DNA from: Acidobacterium sp. S8
Lineage (GTDB): Bacteria > Acidobacteriota > Terriglobia > Terriglobales > Acidobacteriaceae
Assembly: GCF_009765985.1 (NCBI RefSeq)
Contig: NZ_LMUM01000021.1
Location: 1 to 64,000, forward strand
Direction of reading: 5' to 3'
DNA length: 64,000 nt
Part shown: in pieces, positions 16,510 to 23,664 of the stretch
Layout of the letters: each line of letters begins with the position of its first letter
How positions within the stretch are numbered: the stretch's first letter is position 1
Made by a program: the position numbers and the translations under genes
The notes under the pieces: generated by a model
What the model was told of the DNA's origin: nothing
Database searches by the model: none
Seen by the model: the letters and a program-made list of their open reading frames with translations, nothing else

Positions 16510-16734
16510 TTATTGAGGCTCTTCGTTGCGGCGCTTCACCGTAAGTTCGTCGACGGTGAGCTTGCCGATACTGAGCTCCTCGATGCGCGCAGTTCCCATG
16601 CCGAGATGGTTGATGCCGAGGGCACCGATGGCGAGCGCGCCAATGGCCAGGGCACCGATAGCGGTTGCTGCAATGGCACAGCCGAAGAGAGCCGCGCCGA
16701 TGAGAGCGGTCGATTTTGAAGAATTCCCAAACAT
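16510..16734 (-). CDS. Small membrane protein with AIGALAIG repeats
   Basis: A 74-residue protein. After a short N-terminus, one long hydrophobic stretch is built from repeated AIGALAIG units (residues about 10-45), then a charged tail with short repeats (IEELSIGKLTVDELTVKRR). I recall many bacterial small proteins with this AIGxLAIG pattern followed by a beta-helix-like tail, but no function. It lies 22 bases after the PTLHR-repeat gene in the same direction, so the two are probably cotranscribed. No good Shine-Dalgarno site is seen. Two plus-strand frames over it look like its shadow. Confidence 0.6.
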   Translation of the reverse strand: MFGNSSKSTALIGAALFGCAIAATAIGALAIGALAIGALGINHLGMGTARIEELSIGKLTVDELTVKRRNEEPQ

Positions 16735-16756
16735 GCGATCGATCTTACAACTTGGC

Positions 16757-18247
16757 CTAAGGCAGCGGGCCTGTGTTGAAAGCCTGCTCGACGTGGCTAT
16801 TCACTACTCGATAGATGGCGAATTCCCTGCCCGTTTTGCTGCGTAGCTCGAAGATCAGCTCGGCGCGGCGGTCGGCGTCGGTGTCGGCGGCATCGACCAG
16901 GCGCATGCGCGGGATGATATCGAGGCGCTCGTCGCTGGTGACCTGCTTGAAGATCACCTGCGGCACTCCGTAAAAATCGGGCTGGGCGATAAGCGTCACG
17001 TATTTTGCTGATCCGACGGCGGCATCCGTTCTCGCGGTGAAGACGAGGGTTGCGCCACCGCTGTAAGAGAGCTCGAAGGCGTTGAACTTTTGGTCCTCAA
17101 GCAATGGCAGCTGCGGCTTGGGCTTGGCTGCAGTTTTGCGACGCGTGGTGGTGGTTTTCGCCGGTGGCTTGGCCGCAGTCGTTGAGGCAGGGGGCGGCGT
17201 GCCTGCCAAGGTTTCCTGCGCCAGCTTTTCCATGGCCAATTTCATCTTCGCCTGATCGTCAGGGTCGGACCAGCTGTAGGCGTAGGGATGTGGCTCAGTC
17301 GGCTTTGCGTCGGAGATCGCGACCATCTGGTTCATGTCCGCGGGTACGCCTTCGAGCTTCGAGGGCTCGACGATACCTACCGGAGCTTCCGGCTTGCCGT
17401 GACGAAGCATGGGGCGGTCAGGGTCGACATTGGCGGTCGATGTCACAGGCGCTCCGGTCGGATTGGCGGTGCTGTCCGTACGCTTGTGCAGGGTTGGGCG
17501 GTCGGGATCGACGCTGGTCGTGCTCTGCGCGTTGTCGGAATCCTTTCGATGCAGGGTGGGGCGATCCGGATCGCTGTTCGAGGTGCTTTGATCGGTGCCG
17601 GAACTGTCGCTGGTAGATGAGGTGGAACTGCTGCCGCTCGAGTCGCGGCGGTGCAGGGTTGGGTGATCCGGGTCGGCAGGTGGCGGCGTGCTGGCGCTCG
17701 TAGATGATGTGCCGCTGGAAGTGGAACTGGTGCTGCTGGTTCCCGTGTCCTTACGGTGCAGGGTTGGGCGGTCGGAGTCGGTGCTGGTTCCGGTTCCGGA
17801 CTCTTTGACCACCTGCGGCGGGTGCTTCGACATGGGGGCGCGGGCTTTGGCGATGGGGGCAAGCTCAGGCTTGACGGAGCCGATGCCGATCCAGGAGCCG
17901 CCAAGGTTTTCGGCGCTGCTGACGTTGAACAATCCGCGAGAGAGGCCGTCTTTTTCAAGCTCGTATACGGTTCCGGTGAGAACGGCGAGCGGCGCAGGCT
18001 GGGCAAGGTAGAGGCCGCCGGGCTGGAACTGCTCGCCATCCCAGACGGCAAGAGGAATGAGACGACCAGCCGTTGGTTTGGCGAAATCGCCGGTCCACTC
18101 GAAGACTGCGCTGGCACGCAGGGTGGGACCGGTGTCAGCGTCTTTTCGGATGTGGCCCGGATACTGCGCGTGCGCGCTGAATGCTGTGGCGACGAGCGCT
18201 AGCAGCACGACAACGGACCTGATTATCCGTGATGGCTGTGATGACAT
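16757..18247 (-). CDS. Secreted protein with DPDRPTLHR repeats
   Basis: A 496-residue protein. A signal peptide is plain at the start (IIRSVVVLLALVATAFSAHAQ). Residues about 25-140 form a folded region containing FEWTGDF and RLIPLAVWDGEQFQPGG. A middle section, rich in Ser, Thr and Gly, carries five degenerate copies of DPDRPTLHRKDS. The C-terminal part is beta-rich (FNAFELSYSGGATLVFTART, IIPRMRLVDAADTDADRRAELIFEL). Proteins with PTLRRG-like repeats recur in Acidobacteriota, but I know no function. The ATG at 18247, at the signal peptide, is chosen over 18313, which lies inside the divergent bcp start. It is divergent from bcp. Confidence 0.75.
   Translation of the reverse strand: MSSQPSRIIRSVVVLLALVATAFSAHAQYPGHIRKDADTGPTLRASAVFEWTGDFAKPTAGRLIPLAVWDGEQFQPGGLYLAQPAPLAVLTGTVYELEKDGLSRGLFNVSSAENLGGSWIGIGSVKPELAPIAKARAPMSKHPPQVVKESGTGTSTDSDRPTLHRKDTGTSSTSSTSSGTSSTSASTPPPADPDHPTLHRRDSSGSSSTSSTSDSSGTDQSTSNSDPDRPTLHRKDSDNAQSTTSVDPDRPTLHKRTDSTANPTGAPVTSTANVDPDRPMLRHGKPEAPVGIVEPSKLEGVPADMNQMVAISDAKPTEPHPYAYSWSDPDDQAKMKLAMEKLAQETLAGTPPPASTTAAKPPAKTTTTRRKTAAKPKPQLPLLEDQKFNAFELSYSGGATLVFTARTDAAVGSAKYVTLIAQPDFYGVPQVIFKQVTSDERLDIIPRMRLVDAADTDADRRAELIFELRSKTGREFAIYRVVNSHVEQAFNTGPLP
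17403..17783 (-). repeat. Five degenerate DPDRPTLHR coding repeats
   Basis: The region codes for five spaced copies of a motif best written DPDRPTLHRKDS, joined by Ser/Thr/Gly linkers of uneven length. The last copy is altered to DPDRPMLRHGKP. Copies share the base pattern CTGCACCG inside PTLHR. Linker lengths differ, so this is not a fresh tandem amplification. Confidence 0.7.
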
Positions 18248-18311
18248 ACACTCGCTCTTTAGGGAAGAATCAGGTTGACCCATATCTCTACGTTTGCGGA
18301 AGGACCCATTC

Positions 18312-18773
18312 ATGGAAGTTCACGATAAAGTGGCAGATTTTACGCTCCAGGATGACCAGGAGAATACCGTTCATCTTTCAGATTACGCCGGAACGCCGGT
18401 CGTGCTCTTTTTTTACCCTCGGGCAGATACTCCGGGCTGCACGATCGAGGCCTGCGGCTTCCGCGATGTCTTCAAGAAAATCCAGAAGGCCGGGACAGTG
18501 GTGCTCGGCATCTCGCGTGACACTCCGAAGGCGCAGGCGAAGTTCAAGGCAAAGTTCGACCTCCCGTATCCGCTCCTTGCAGATGTAGACGAAAAAGTGT
18601 GCAAACAGTTTGGCGTGCTGAAGGAAAAGAACATGTACGGCAAGAAAGTGATGGGGATTGAGCGGACAACCTTTTTGATCGGACCGGATCAGACGTTGCT
18701 GAAGATTTTTCCGAAAGTGAAGCCGGAAGGCCACGCGGAAGAGGTTCTGGAGACGATCAAAGGGCTGAAATAG
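18312..18773 (+). CDS. bcp: Thioredoxin-dependent peroxiredoxin (BCP/PrxQ)
   Basis: A 153-residue cytoplasmic peroxiredoxin that reduces hydrogen peroxide and organic hydroperoxides with electrons from thioredoxin. The active-site region reads PRADTPGCTIEACGFRD: Cys43 is the peroxidatic residue and Cys48, five residues on, the resolving one, the atypical 2-Cys pattern of BCP. The length is normal for the family. The start at 18312 is chosen because it begins MEVHDKVADFTL and GGAAGGA lies upstream. It is divergent from the PTLHR-repeat gene, with 64 bases between their starts. Confidence 0.95.
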   Translation: MEVHDKVADFTLQDDQENTVHLSDYAGTPVVLFFYPRADTPGCTIEACGFRDVFKKIQKAGTVVLGISRDTPKAQAKFKAKFDLPYPLLADVDEKVCKQFGVLKEKNMYGKKVMGIERTTFLIGPDQTLLKIFPKVKPEGHAEEVLETIKGLK

Positions 18774-18830
18774 TGAGGACAGTCGTTTAATGGAAACCTG
18801 AAGCACCTGTGTTGCACGATACATCTGCTG

Positions 18831-18869
18831 GATTCTTCCTCTTCGTTCCTCAGGGCCAGAATGACGGCT
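18831..18869 (+). repeat. Dispersed repeat, right-half copy (TCATTCTGA family)
   Basis: The stretch GGATTCTTCC...CAGAATGACGGC matches the right half of the dispersed element whose fullest copy is at 35370-35460. It lies between bcp and the DNA glycosylase gene. Confidence 0.6.
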
Positions 18870-18891
18870 TTTAGAAAAATCTCATGACATT

Positions 18892-19494
18892 ATGAAATCC
18901 ATTGTCCTGCCACAAACCTTCTACGAACACGCGCCCGACATCGTGGGACGTGCGCTGCTGGGCAAGGTGATTGTCCGCGAACGCGACGGCCAGCGGCTGA
19001 CCGGGCGCATTGTGGAAGTGGAAGCATATTTCGGCATCCAAGATCCGGCGGCACACGCCTACGTAGGCCGCACGCAGCGCAATGCGGTGCTGTTTGGACC
19101 GCCGGGCGTGGCGTATGTCTATTTCATTTACGGGATGTATTACTGCCTCAACGTGTCCTGCGAGCCGGATGGACTGGCGGGCTGCATTCTGATCCGTGCG
19201 CTTGAGCCATTGGAGGGTCTGGAGACGATGGCGCAGCTGCGGAAGCTGCCGCCGGGGGCGAAGCCGAAGCTGCTTACTTCCGGCCCGGGGCGGCTTTGCC
19301 AGGCGCTCGATATTACCCGGGCCGCGCATAATGGCCTCGATGTAACGGATGCTTCGTCGTGCCTGCGTATTGAGGATGATGGGTATCGTGTGGGCGGCAT
19401 TCAGGTGACACCGCGCATCGGGATTCGCCATGCGGCAGACTTACAGGCACGTTACATCATCGAAGGCAACAAATTTGTTTCCGGAAATAAGTAA
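18892..19494 (+). CDS. 3-methyladenine DNA glycosylase (AAG/MPG type)
   Basis: A 200-residue base-excision repair enzyme that removes alkylated purines such as 3-methyladenine and hypoxanthine. Recognisable segments are ARALLGKVIVRE near the start, RIVEVEAYFG (the glutamate that activates water), DPAAHAYVGRTQRNAVLFGPPGVAYVYFIYGMYYCLNV, and LTSGPGRLCQALDIT near residue 125. The length and order match bacterial MPG proteins. It starts with ATG at 18892 with weak ribosome-site support. It stands alone between bcp and the cytochrome gene, all in the same direction. Confidence 0.95.
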   Translation: MKSIVLPQTFYEHAPDIVGRALLGKVIVRERDGQRLTGRIVEVEAYFGIQDPAAHAYVGRTQRNAVLFGPPGVAYVYFIYGMYYCLNVSCEPDGLAGCILIRALEPLEGLETMAQLRKLPPGAKPKLLTSGPGRLCQALDITRAAHNGLDVTDASSCLRIEDDGYRVGGIQVTPRIGIRHAADLQARYIIEGNKFVSGNK

Positions 19495-19562
19495 CGATTT
19501 CAACGATTCATTCGTATACTTGGCAGCACCTGCTTTGCATTCCGTCCACGGAGTTTTTTTGA

Positions 19563-20066
19563 ATGAAACAAGCCAAGTTTCTGGCTATCGTTGCAGCTTC
19601 CCTCTTTTACGCCAGCTTTCCCCTCGCAGGACAAGACGCGCCACAGGGAACTGCTGCTCCTGCCGGGGAGCAGCAGCATCATATGCCGTTGCCGAAACCG
19701 ACCAACCTGAAGGTGCTGCCGAAAGATATCTCGCCGGATGATCTGATCAAGACGATGCGCGGCTACTCGCAGGCGCTGGGCGTGCACTGCAACTTCTGCC
19801 ACGAAGTCGATGAGAAGACGCACAAGGCGAACTTCGCTGCCGACACGAAAGAAGACAAAAAGTTCGCCCGCACCATGATCGCCATGACTCGGGAGATCAA
19901 TACAAAATTCATGACGCAGATCAACGATCCGGATGCAAAGCCCGCGGACAAGACGGTGACCTGCGGGACTTGCCATCGCGGCAGCCAGATGCCTGCGCAG
20001 TTTGTGCCGAAGCCGGAGGAACATGGGCCCGCGCCGGGCGCCATGCCGATGCAGAAGCCGCAGTAG
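19563..20066 (+). CDS. Exported diheme c-type cytochrome
   Basis: A 167-residue protein with a signal peptide (AIVAASLFYASFPLAGQ). Two heme-attachment motifs are seen, CNFCH near residue 78 and CGTCH near 138, and several methionines and histidines are available as sixth ligands. The spacing and LPKDISPDDLIKTMRGYSQALGV segment resemble the photosynthetic reaction-centre cytochrome-subunit domain found in many non-photosynthetic Acidobacteriota. It is likely a periplasmic electron carrier. The C-terminal tail is Pro/Met-rich. The partner is unknown; neighbours give no clue. Confidence 0.85.
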   Translation: MKQAKFLAIVAASLFYASFPLAGQDAPQGTAAPAGEQQHHMPLPKPTNLKVLPKDISPDDLIKTMRGYSQALGVHCNFCHEVDEKTHKANFAADTKEDKKFARTMIAMTREINTKFMTQINDPDAKPADKTVTCGTCHRGSQMPAQFVPKPEEHGPAPGAMPMQKPQ

Positions 20067-20087
20067 CTTGATTTCTTACATCCTGAT

Positions 20088-20115
20088 CCCACCCTTTGCT
20101 TCGCAAAGGATGGGG
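20088..20115. terminator. Convergent hairpin between the cytochrome gene and panC
   Basis: ACCCTTTGC and GCAAAGGAT with flanking CCC and GGG form a strong stem with a 3-base loop, followed by GGGGCACCC. It sits between two convergent genes, ending 30 bases before the panC stop. A similar GGGGCACCC hairpin is at 60479. No long T-run is present, so it could be a repeat element as well as a terminator. Confidence 0.5.
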
Positions 20116-20144
20116 CACCCAGGCTTCTCTTTTCCAGTCTGCTG

Positions 20145-20984
20145 TTACAGCAACAGGTTATCGATCAGGCGCGTGTTGCCTACGAATGCGGCGACCGCTG
20201 CCAGCGCGCCGTTGCGCGTGTCAGAGATATCTTCGAGCGTTTCGGGATTGACCAGGGCGACGTAATCGATGCGGACTTCCGGTTCTTCGGCGAAGACGCC
20301 GCGGGCGGTCTCGATCAGCTTTTCCGCCGAACTCTCACCCGCTGATGCGGCATCTTTTACCTTGCCCAGCGCTCGCGATAGCGTCAGCGCCTGTTGGCGT
20401 TCTCTGGCTGACAGATAGCGGTTGCGTGAGCTCATCGCCAACCCATCAGCTTCGCGCACGATGGGGCAGACGACCATCTGCAATGGAAAATTCAGATCGC
20501 GCACCATCTTGCTCAGCACCGCGACCTGGGCCGCGTCTTTTTGCCCGAAATACGCTTTGTGCGGCACGGCGATATGGAAGAGTTTGCTGACGACGGTGGT
20601 GACGCCGCGGAAATGGCCCGGCCGCGAGGCGCCATCGAGCCTTTCGCTCACCCCCTCGACGTTGACAAAGGTTGTGGCACCCGCCGGATACATCTCTTCG
20701 ACCATCGGTGCGAAGATCATGTGCACGCCTTCGCGTTTGAGCAGTGCGCAGTCTTCGTCGAAGGTTCGGGGATATTTACTGAAGTCCTCGTTAGGGCCAA
20801 ATTGCGTTGGGTTTACGAAAATGGAAACAGCCACGACATCGCACTCGGCACGGGCTGCCCGCACCAGCGAAAGATGGCCTTCGTGCAGCGCTCCCATCGT
20901 CGGCACGAGGCCAAGGATGCGGCCTTCGCCGCGCAACTGGGCGCAGGCAGACTGCGCCTCGCGAACGGTTTTGAAGATGAGCAT
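20145..20984 (-). CDS. panC: Pantothenate synthetase (pantoate--beta-alanine ligase)
   Basis: A 279-residue enzyme of the nucleotidyltransferase class that joins pantoate and beta-alanine with ATP, the last step of pantothenate synthesis. The HIGH-type motif is in GLVPTMGALHEGHLSLVRAA (residues 25-44), followed by VSIFVNPTQFGPNEDFSKYPR and FGQKDAAQ. The KMSKS-like site is DGLAMSSRN near residue 185. The length is normal. It starts five bases after the end of panB and is clearly in one operon with it. Confidence 0.97.
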   Translation of the reverse strand: MLIFKTVREAQSACAQLRGEGRILGLVPTMGALHEGHLSLVRAARAECDVVAVSIFVNPTQFGPNEDFSKYPRTFDEDCALLKREGVHMIFAPMVEEMYPAGATTFVNVEGVSERLDGASRPGHFRGVTTVVSKLFHIAVPHKAYFGQKDAAQVAVLSKMVRDLNFPLQMVVCPIVREADGLAMSSRNRYLSARERQQALTLSRALGKVKDAASAGESSAEKLIETARGVFAEEPEVRIDYVALVNPETLEDISDTRNGALAAVAAFVGNTRLIDNLLL

Positions 20985-20989
20985 GGCGG

Positions 20990-21898
20990 TTATGCTTTGC
21001 GGCGCAGCGGCGATGCGGATTCCAGCGCTGCGCGTGTTTCTTTGGTCAGATGGTAGCTTTCGCTTTCGTTAGGAAATTCGCGCTTTTCGACATCCTGCAG
21101 ATAGCCTTCGATGGCTGTGCGGAAGAGCCCTGCAGCGTCGCCGTACTGGCGGACGAATTTGGCGGGCTTCGAAAAGCTGAGATTCACGAGATCGTGGAAG
21201 ACGAGAATCTGGCCATCGCAATCGGGGCCAGCGCCGATGCCGATGGTGGGAACGTTGAGCTTCGCGGTTACGTGATGCGCGACTTCGCGGGGCATGCCTT
21301 CGAGCACAATGGCAACGGCTCCGGCAGATTCGAGGGCAAGCGCGTCGTGGAGGAGCGTGTCGGCTGCGGCCATCGATTTGCCCTGCACCTTGTAGCCGCC
21401 CATGCGGTGTACGGACTGCGGCGTGAGGCCGAGATGGCCGATGACGGGAATTTCGGCGTCCGTCAGGCGCTCGACTAGTTCGGCACGGTTGCGGCCGCCT
21501 TCGATCTTGACTGCCTCCGCGCCAGCTTCTTTCATAAAGCGGGCGGCGTTGGCTACGCCTTCCTGCACGCTGACGTGATACGAGCCGTAAGGCATGTCGG
21601 CTGCAACGATGGCGCGCTTGACGGCGCGGCGCACGGCGCGCGTGTGGTGCAGCATTTCGTCTACGGTGACGGGAAGCGTGGTGTCATAGCCGAGAACGAC
21701 TTGCGCGAGCGAATCGCCGACGAGGATGAGGTCGATTCCGGCTTCATCTACCAGCCGCGCGGTGGAGTAGTCGTAGGCAGTCAGCGCCGTAATCGGCTGG
21801 CCGTGCTGCTTTTTCTCTTGAAGTGTCTGGAAGGTTACTTTGGCGCGAGGCGCCGAGGCATTTTGCGCGTCTGCGCTACAGAAATTTGTCACACTCAT
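20990..21898 (-). CDS. panB: 3-methyl-2-oxobutanoate hydroxymethyltransferase
   Basis: A 302-residue enzyme that makes ketopantoate from 2-oxoisovalerate and 5,10-methylenetetrahydrofolate, the committed step of pantothenate synthesis. Seen are the metal-site LVGDSLAQVVLGYDTT, MPYGSYHVSVQ, AVKIEGG, IPVIGHLGLTPQSVH and IVLEGMP, plus the GIGAGPDCDGQILVFHDL segment. It starts at an ATG at 21898 with GGAGAC upstream; the longer frame from 21934 adds unrelated residues. panC follows at once, so both are made together. Confidence 0.97.
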   Translation of the reverse strand: MSVTNFCSADAQNASAPRAKVTFQTLQEKKQHGQPITALTAYDYSTARLVDEAGIDLILVGDSLAQVVLGYDTTLPVTVDEMLHHTRAVRRAVKRAIVAADMPYGSYHVSVQEGVANAARFMKEAGAEAVKIEGGRNRAELVERLTDAEIPVIGHLGLTPQSVHRMGGYKVQGKSMAAADTLLHDALALESAGAVAIVLEGMPREVAHHVTAKLNVPTIGIGAGPDCDGQILVFHDLVNLSFSKPAKFVRQYGDAAGLFRTAIEGYLQDVEKREFPNESESYHLTKETRAALESASPLRRKA

Positions 21899-22004
21899 GA
21901 TTGTCTCCAGTGCGGCTCCCTTGCGGGATGCCACCCGAACCCAATTACCGACTATACGCTTTTGATGCGGGCCGCGTATAGTCGATGCGCGTCGCGATGA
22001 TCGC

Positions 22005-22400
22005 TCACAGTTCGTACTGTTCGTCGCTGACGTGCTCCATCCAGTCCACGACTTTGCCCTCTAACCGCTCCTGAATTGAGATGTGAGTCATGGCGGTGCT
22101 TGGGGTAGCGCCGTGCCAATGCTTCTCGCCCGGCGCGAACCAGACCACATCTCCGGGGTGAACTTCCTCGATCGGGCCGCCTTCCCGCTGAGCCCATCCG
22201 CAGCCTGCGGTGACTATCAATGTCTGCCCGAGGGGATGCGTATGCCAGGCGGTACGAGCTCCTGGCTCAAATGTAACGCTGGCACCACCTACCAATGCGG
22301 GGTCGGGAGCTTGAAAGAGCGGGTCAATGCGGACGGTGCCGGTAAACCAGTCTGCCGGCCCTATGCTGGATGGCTGCGAGCCGATGCGTTTGATTTCCAT
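22005..22400 (-). CDS. Cupin-domain protein
   Basis: A 131-residue single-domain cupin. The first cupin motif is in [19 protein letters not shown], the second in [18 protein letters not shown], so the metal-binding histidines and glutamine region look intact. This type, with [18 protein letters not shown], is close to the cupins often paired with carboxymuconolactone decarboxylases. The AhpD-like gene indeed lies 56 bases upstream in the same direction. Possible roles are small-molecule isomerase or lyase, but the substrate is unknown. Confidence 0.85.
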   Translation of the reverse strand: MEIKRIGSQPSSIGPADWFTGTVRIDPLFQAPDPALVGGASVTFEPGARTAWHTHPLGQTLIVTAGCGWAQREGGPIEEVHPGDVVWFAPGEKHWHGATPSTAMTHISIQERLEGKVVDWMEHVSDEQYEL

Positions 22401-22455
22401 GGGCCTATTTTATGGGTATTCGCATTGGCTCGCTCATCCGCATGTCAGGCAGATT

Positions 22456-22932
22456 TCAGCCCTTCGCTGCTAATGAAGCCGCCTGCGGCTGGTAGCTGCC
22501 AACCTCCGGGCGGAAGGCGATGGCGATGCGGTTCCAGCTGTTGATCTGCGTAATGGCGTAGGTAAGCTTGACCAGCTCCTCTTCACTGAACTGCAGACGC
22601 GCTTCGGCGTAGGCTTCTTCAGAAGCGTGGCCCTGCTGGATGTTGGTGATGGCTTCAGTCCAGGCCAACGCGGCGCGCTCACGGTCGGTGAAGAACGGAG
22701 CTTCGCGCCAGGCGGAGAGTGCGTAGATGCGCTGCCCGGTTTCGCCGTTGGCGCGGGCGTCTTTGCTATGCATATCGAGGCAGTAGGCGCAGCCATTGAG
22801 CTGCGAGGCGCGGAGCTTTACCAGTTCATAGAGTGACTGCTCAAGGCCACTGCGGCGAATGATGGCCTCAAGATGCAACATGGCTTGGTAGCCTTCGGGA
22901 AATGCTTTCTGATAGTCCAGACGTCTTTCCAT
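22456..22932 (-). CDS. Carboxymuconolactone decarboxylase family protein (AhpD-like)
   Basis: A 158-residue helical protein of the AhpD/CMD superfamily. The redox centre CAYCLDMH near residue 48 (CxxC followed by His) is present, after LVKLRASQLNG. These proteins act as alkylhydroperoxidase partners or stress-linked disulfide reductases. The start codon lies in the left arm of a 14-bp inverted repeat that also contains a smaller palindrome, so expression is probably controlled at that site. It reads in the same direction as the cupin gene after it. Confidence 0.88.
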   Translation of the reverse strand: MERRLDYQKAFPEGYQAMLHLEAIIRRSGLEQSLYELVKLRASQLNGCAYCLDMHSKDARANGETGQRIYALSAWREAPFFTDRERAALAWTEAITNIQQGHASEEAYAEARLQFSEEELVKLTYAITQINSWNRIAIAFRPEVGSYQPQAASLAAKG

Positions 22933-22974
22933 GAATCACCTTTCTGTTACAGAAAAAAGATGATTCATGGAAAG
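22925..22974. promoter_or_regulatory. Nested palindrome over the AhpD-like start
   Basis: CTTTCCATGAATCA (22925-22938) and TGATTCATGGAAAG (22961-22974) are exact 14-base inverted arms. Inside them TTTCTGT (22941-22947) and ACAGAAA (22949-22955) form a second exact palindrome with a one-base centre. The left arm holds the minus-strand ATG of the AhpD-like gene; the right arm mirrors it with a plus-strand ATG. Confidence 0.7.
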
Positions 22975-22978
22975 GAAG

Positions 22979-23004
22979 GTCGCAGCTCTGCGACGAATTT
23001 TTTT
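22979..23004 (+). terminator. Plus-strand terminator-like hairpin
   Basis: GTCGCAG (22979-22985) pairs with CTGCGAC (22988-22994), followed by GAA and seven T bases (22998-23004). This is the form of a plus-strand intrinsic terminator, yet no plus-strand gene precedes it. It may end a short RNA starting in the nested palindrome, or serve weakly as terminator of the minus-strand gene that ends at 23003. Confidence 0.45.
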
Positions 23005-23455
23005 ATGGGCCGACGTAGAGCTCCATCGGGGAGAATCCGATCTGTTTTGTCTTGTGATCCACGCGCAGGAAGAGCGGGGTTTTGCCGCCGTTGATGTTCA
23101 CGCCCATCACGACACCGTTGCCCACGGTTTTGGAGATGGAGATCTGATGGCTGCGGATGACGCCGTAATCGCTGGACGGTCCCCAGTCTTTTTGAAACTG
23201 GTTGAAATCGTAGAGTTTATAGCGGTCAGGATGCTGCTGCCAGTCGGGATCGTTGTTCCAGAGGGCGTAAGCCTTGTTGAAATCCTTTGCCTCGACGGTT
23301 GAAAGGAAGTTGTTGACGCGATGCTCCTCGGGCCAGTTCCAGAACCACCACGTGGAAGCTGCGATGACCACGATGGCAATGACGCCGGCAATGATGGAGT
23401 TGCGAATGACGCGGGCACGGCTGGCGTTATATTTAGGCGCATCGAGCAGGGTCAT
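23003..23455 (-). CDS. Membrane-anchored protein of unknown function
   Basis: A 150-residue protein with one N-terminal transmembrane helix (IIAGVIAIVVIAASTWWFW, residues 20-38) and a soluble domain outside. The domain has WPEEHRVNNFLSTVEAKDFNKAYALWNND, the shape of an NTF2-like or DUF4864-type fold, and a beta-rich end (GKTPLFLRVDHKTKQIGF). I do not assign a family. It is read toward the AhpD-like gene with 70 bases between. Conserved-looking composition and a normal start support a real gene. Confidence 0.7.
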   Translation of the reverse strand: MTLLDAPKYNASRARVIRNSIIAGVIAIVVIAASTWWFWNWPEEHRVNNFLSTVEAKDFNKAYALWNNDPDWQQHPDRYKLYDFNQFQKDWGPSSDYGVIRSHQISISKTVGNGVVMGVNINGGKTPLFLRVDHKTKQIGFSPMELYVGP

Positions 23456-23581
23456 AAGCAGATGCTACTCCTTTCAGATGAGGGAGACGTGAGCCTCCTA
23501 TTTGTAACAGACACCGGAAAGGCCGGCTAAGTTTCCTCAGCGTATAAGAGGAGCATAGCTAAAGCCCGGTGCTTCTACCGC

Positions 23582-23649
23582 GAGCCGAAGACCAAGAATC
23601 CACGCTTAGCATGGCTTGAGATTTTTCGCCTTCGGCTCAGAATGACGGC
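23582..23649. repeat. Dispersed repeat copy (TCATTCTGA family), near ddl end
   Basis: GAGCCGAAG (23582-23590) pairs with CTTCGGCTC (23630-23638), and the right part GAGATTTTTCGCC...CAGAATGACGGC matches the family seen at 35370 and 47719. It lies just after the ddl stop. Confidence 0.6.
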
Positions 23650-23664
23650 CCTTTTTCTCCCGCA

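Noticed and set aside
16495-16846. Plus-strand frames over the AIGALAIG protein
   Set aside because: Their amino-acid patterns are the reverse reading of the minus-strand repeats, with no ribosome site.
22967-23302. Plus-strand frame starting at the mirrored ATG of the nested palindrome
   Set aside because: It runs antisense to the membrane protein gene and passes through the plus-strand terminator hairpin; no protein features.
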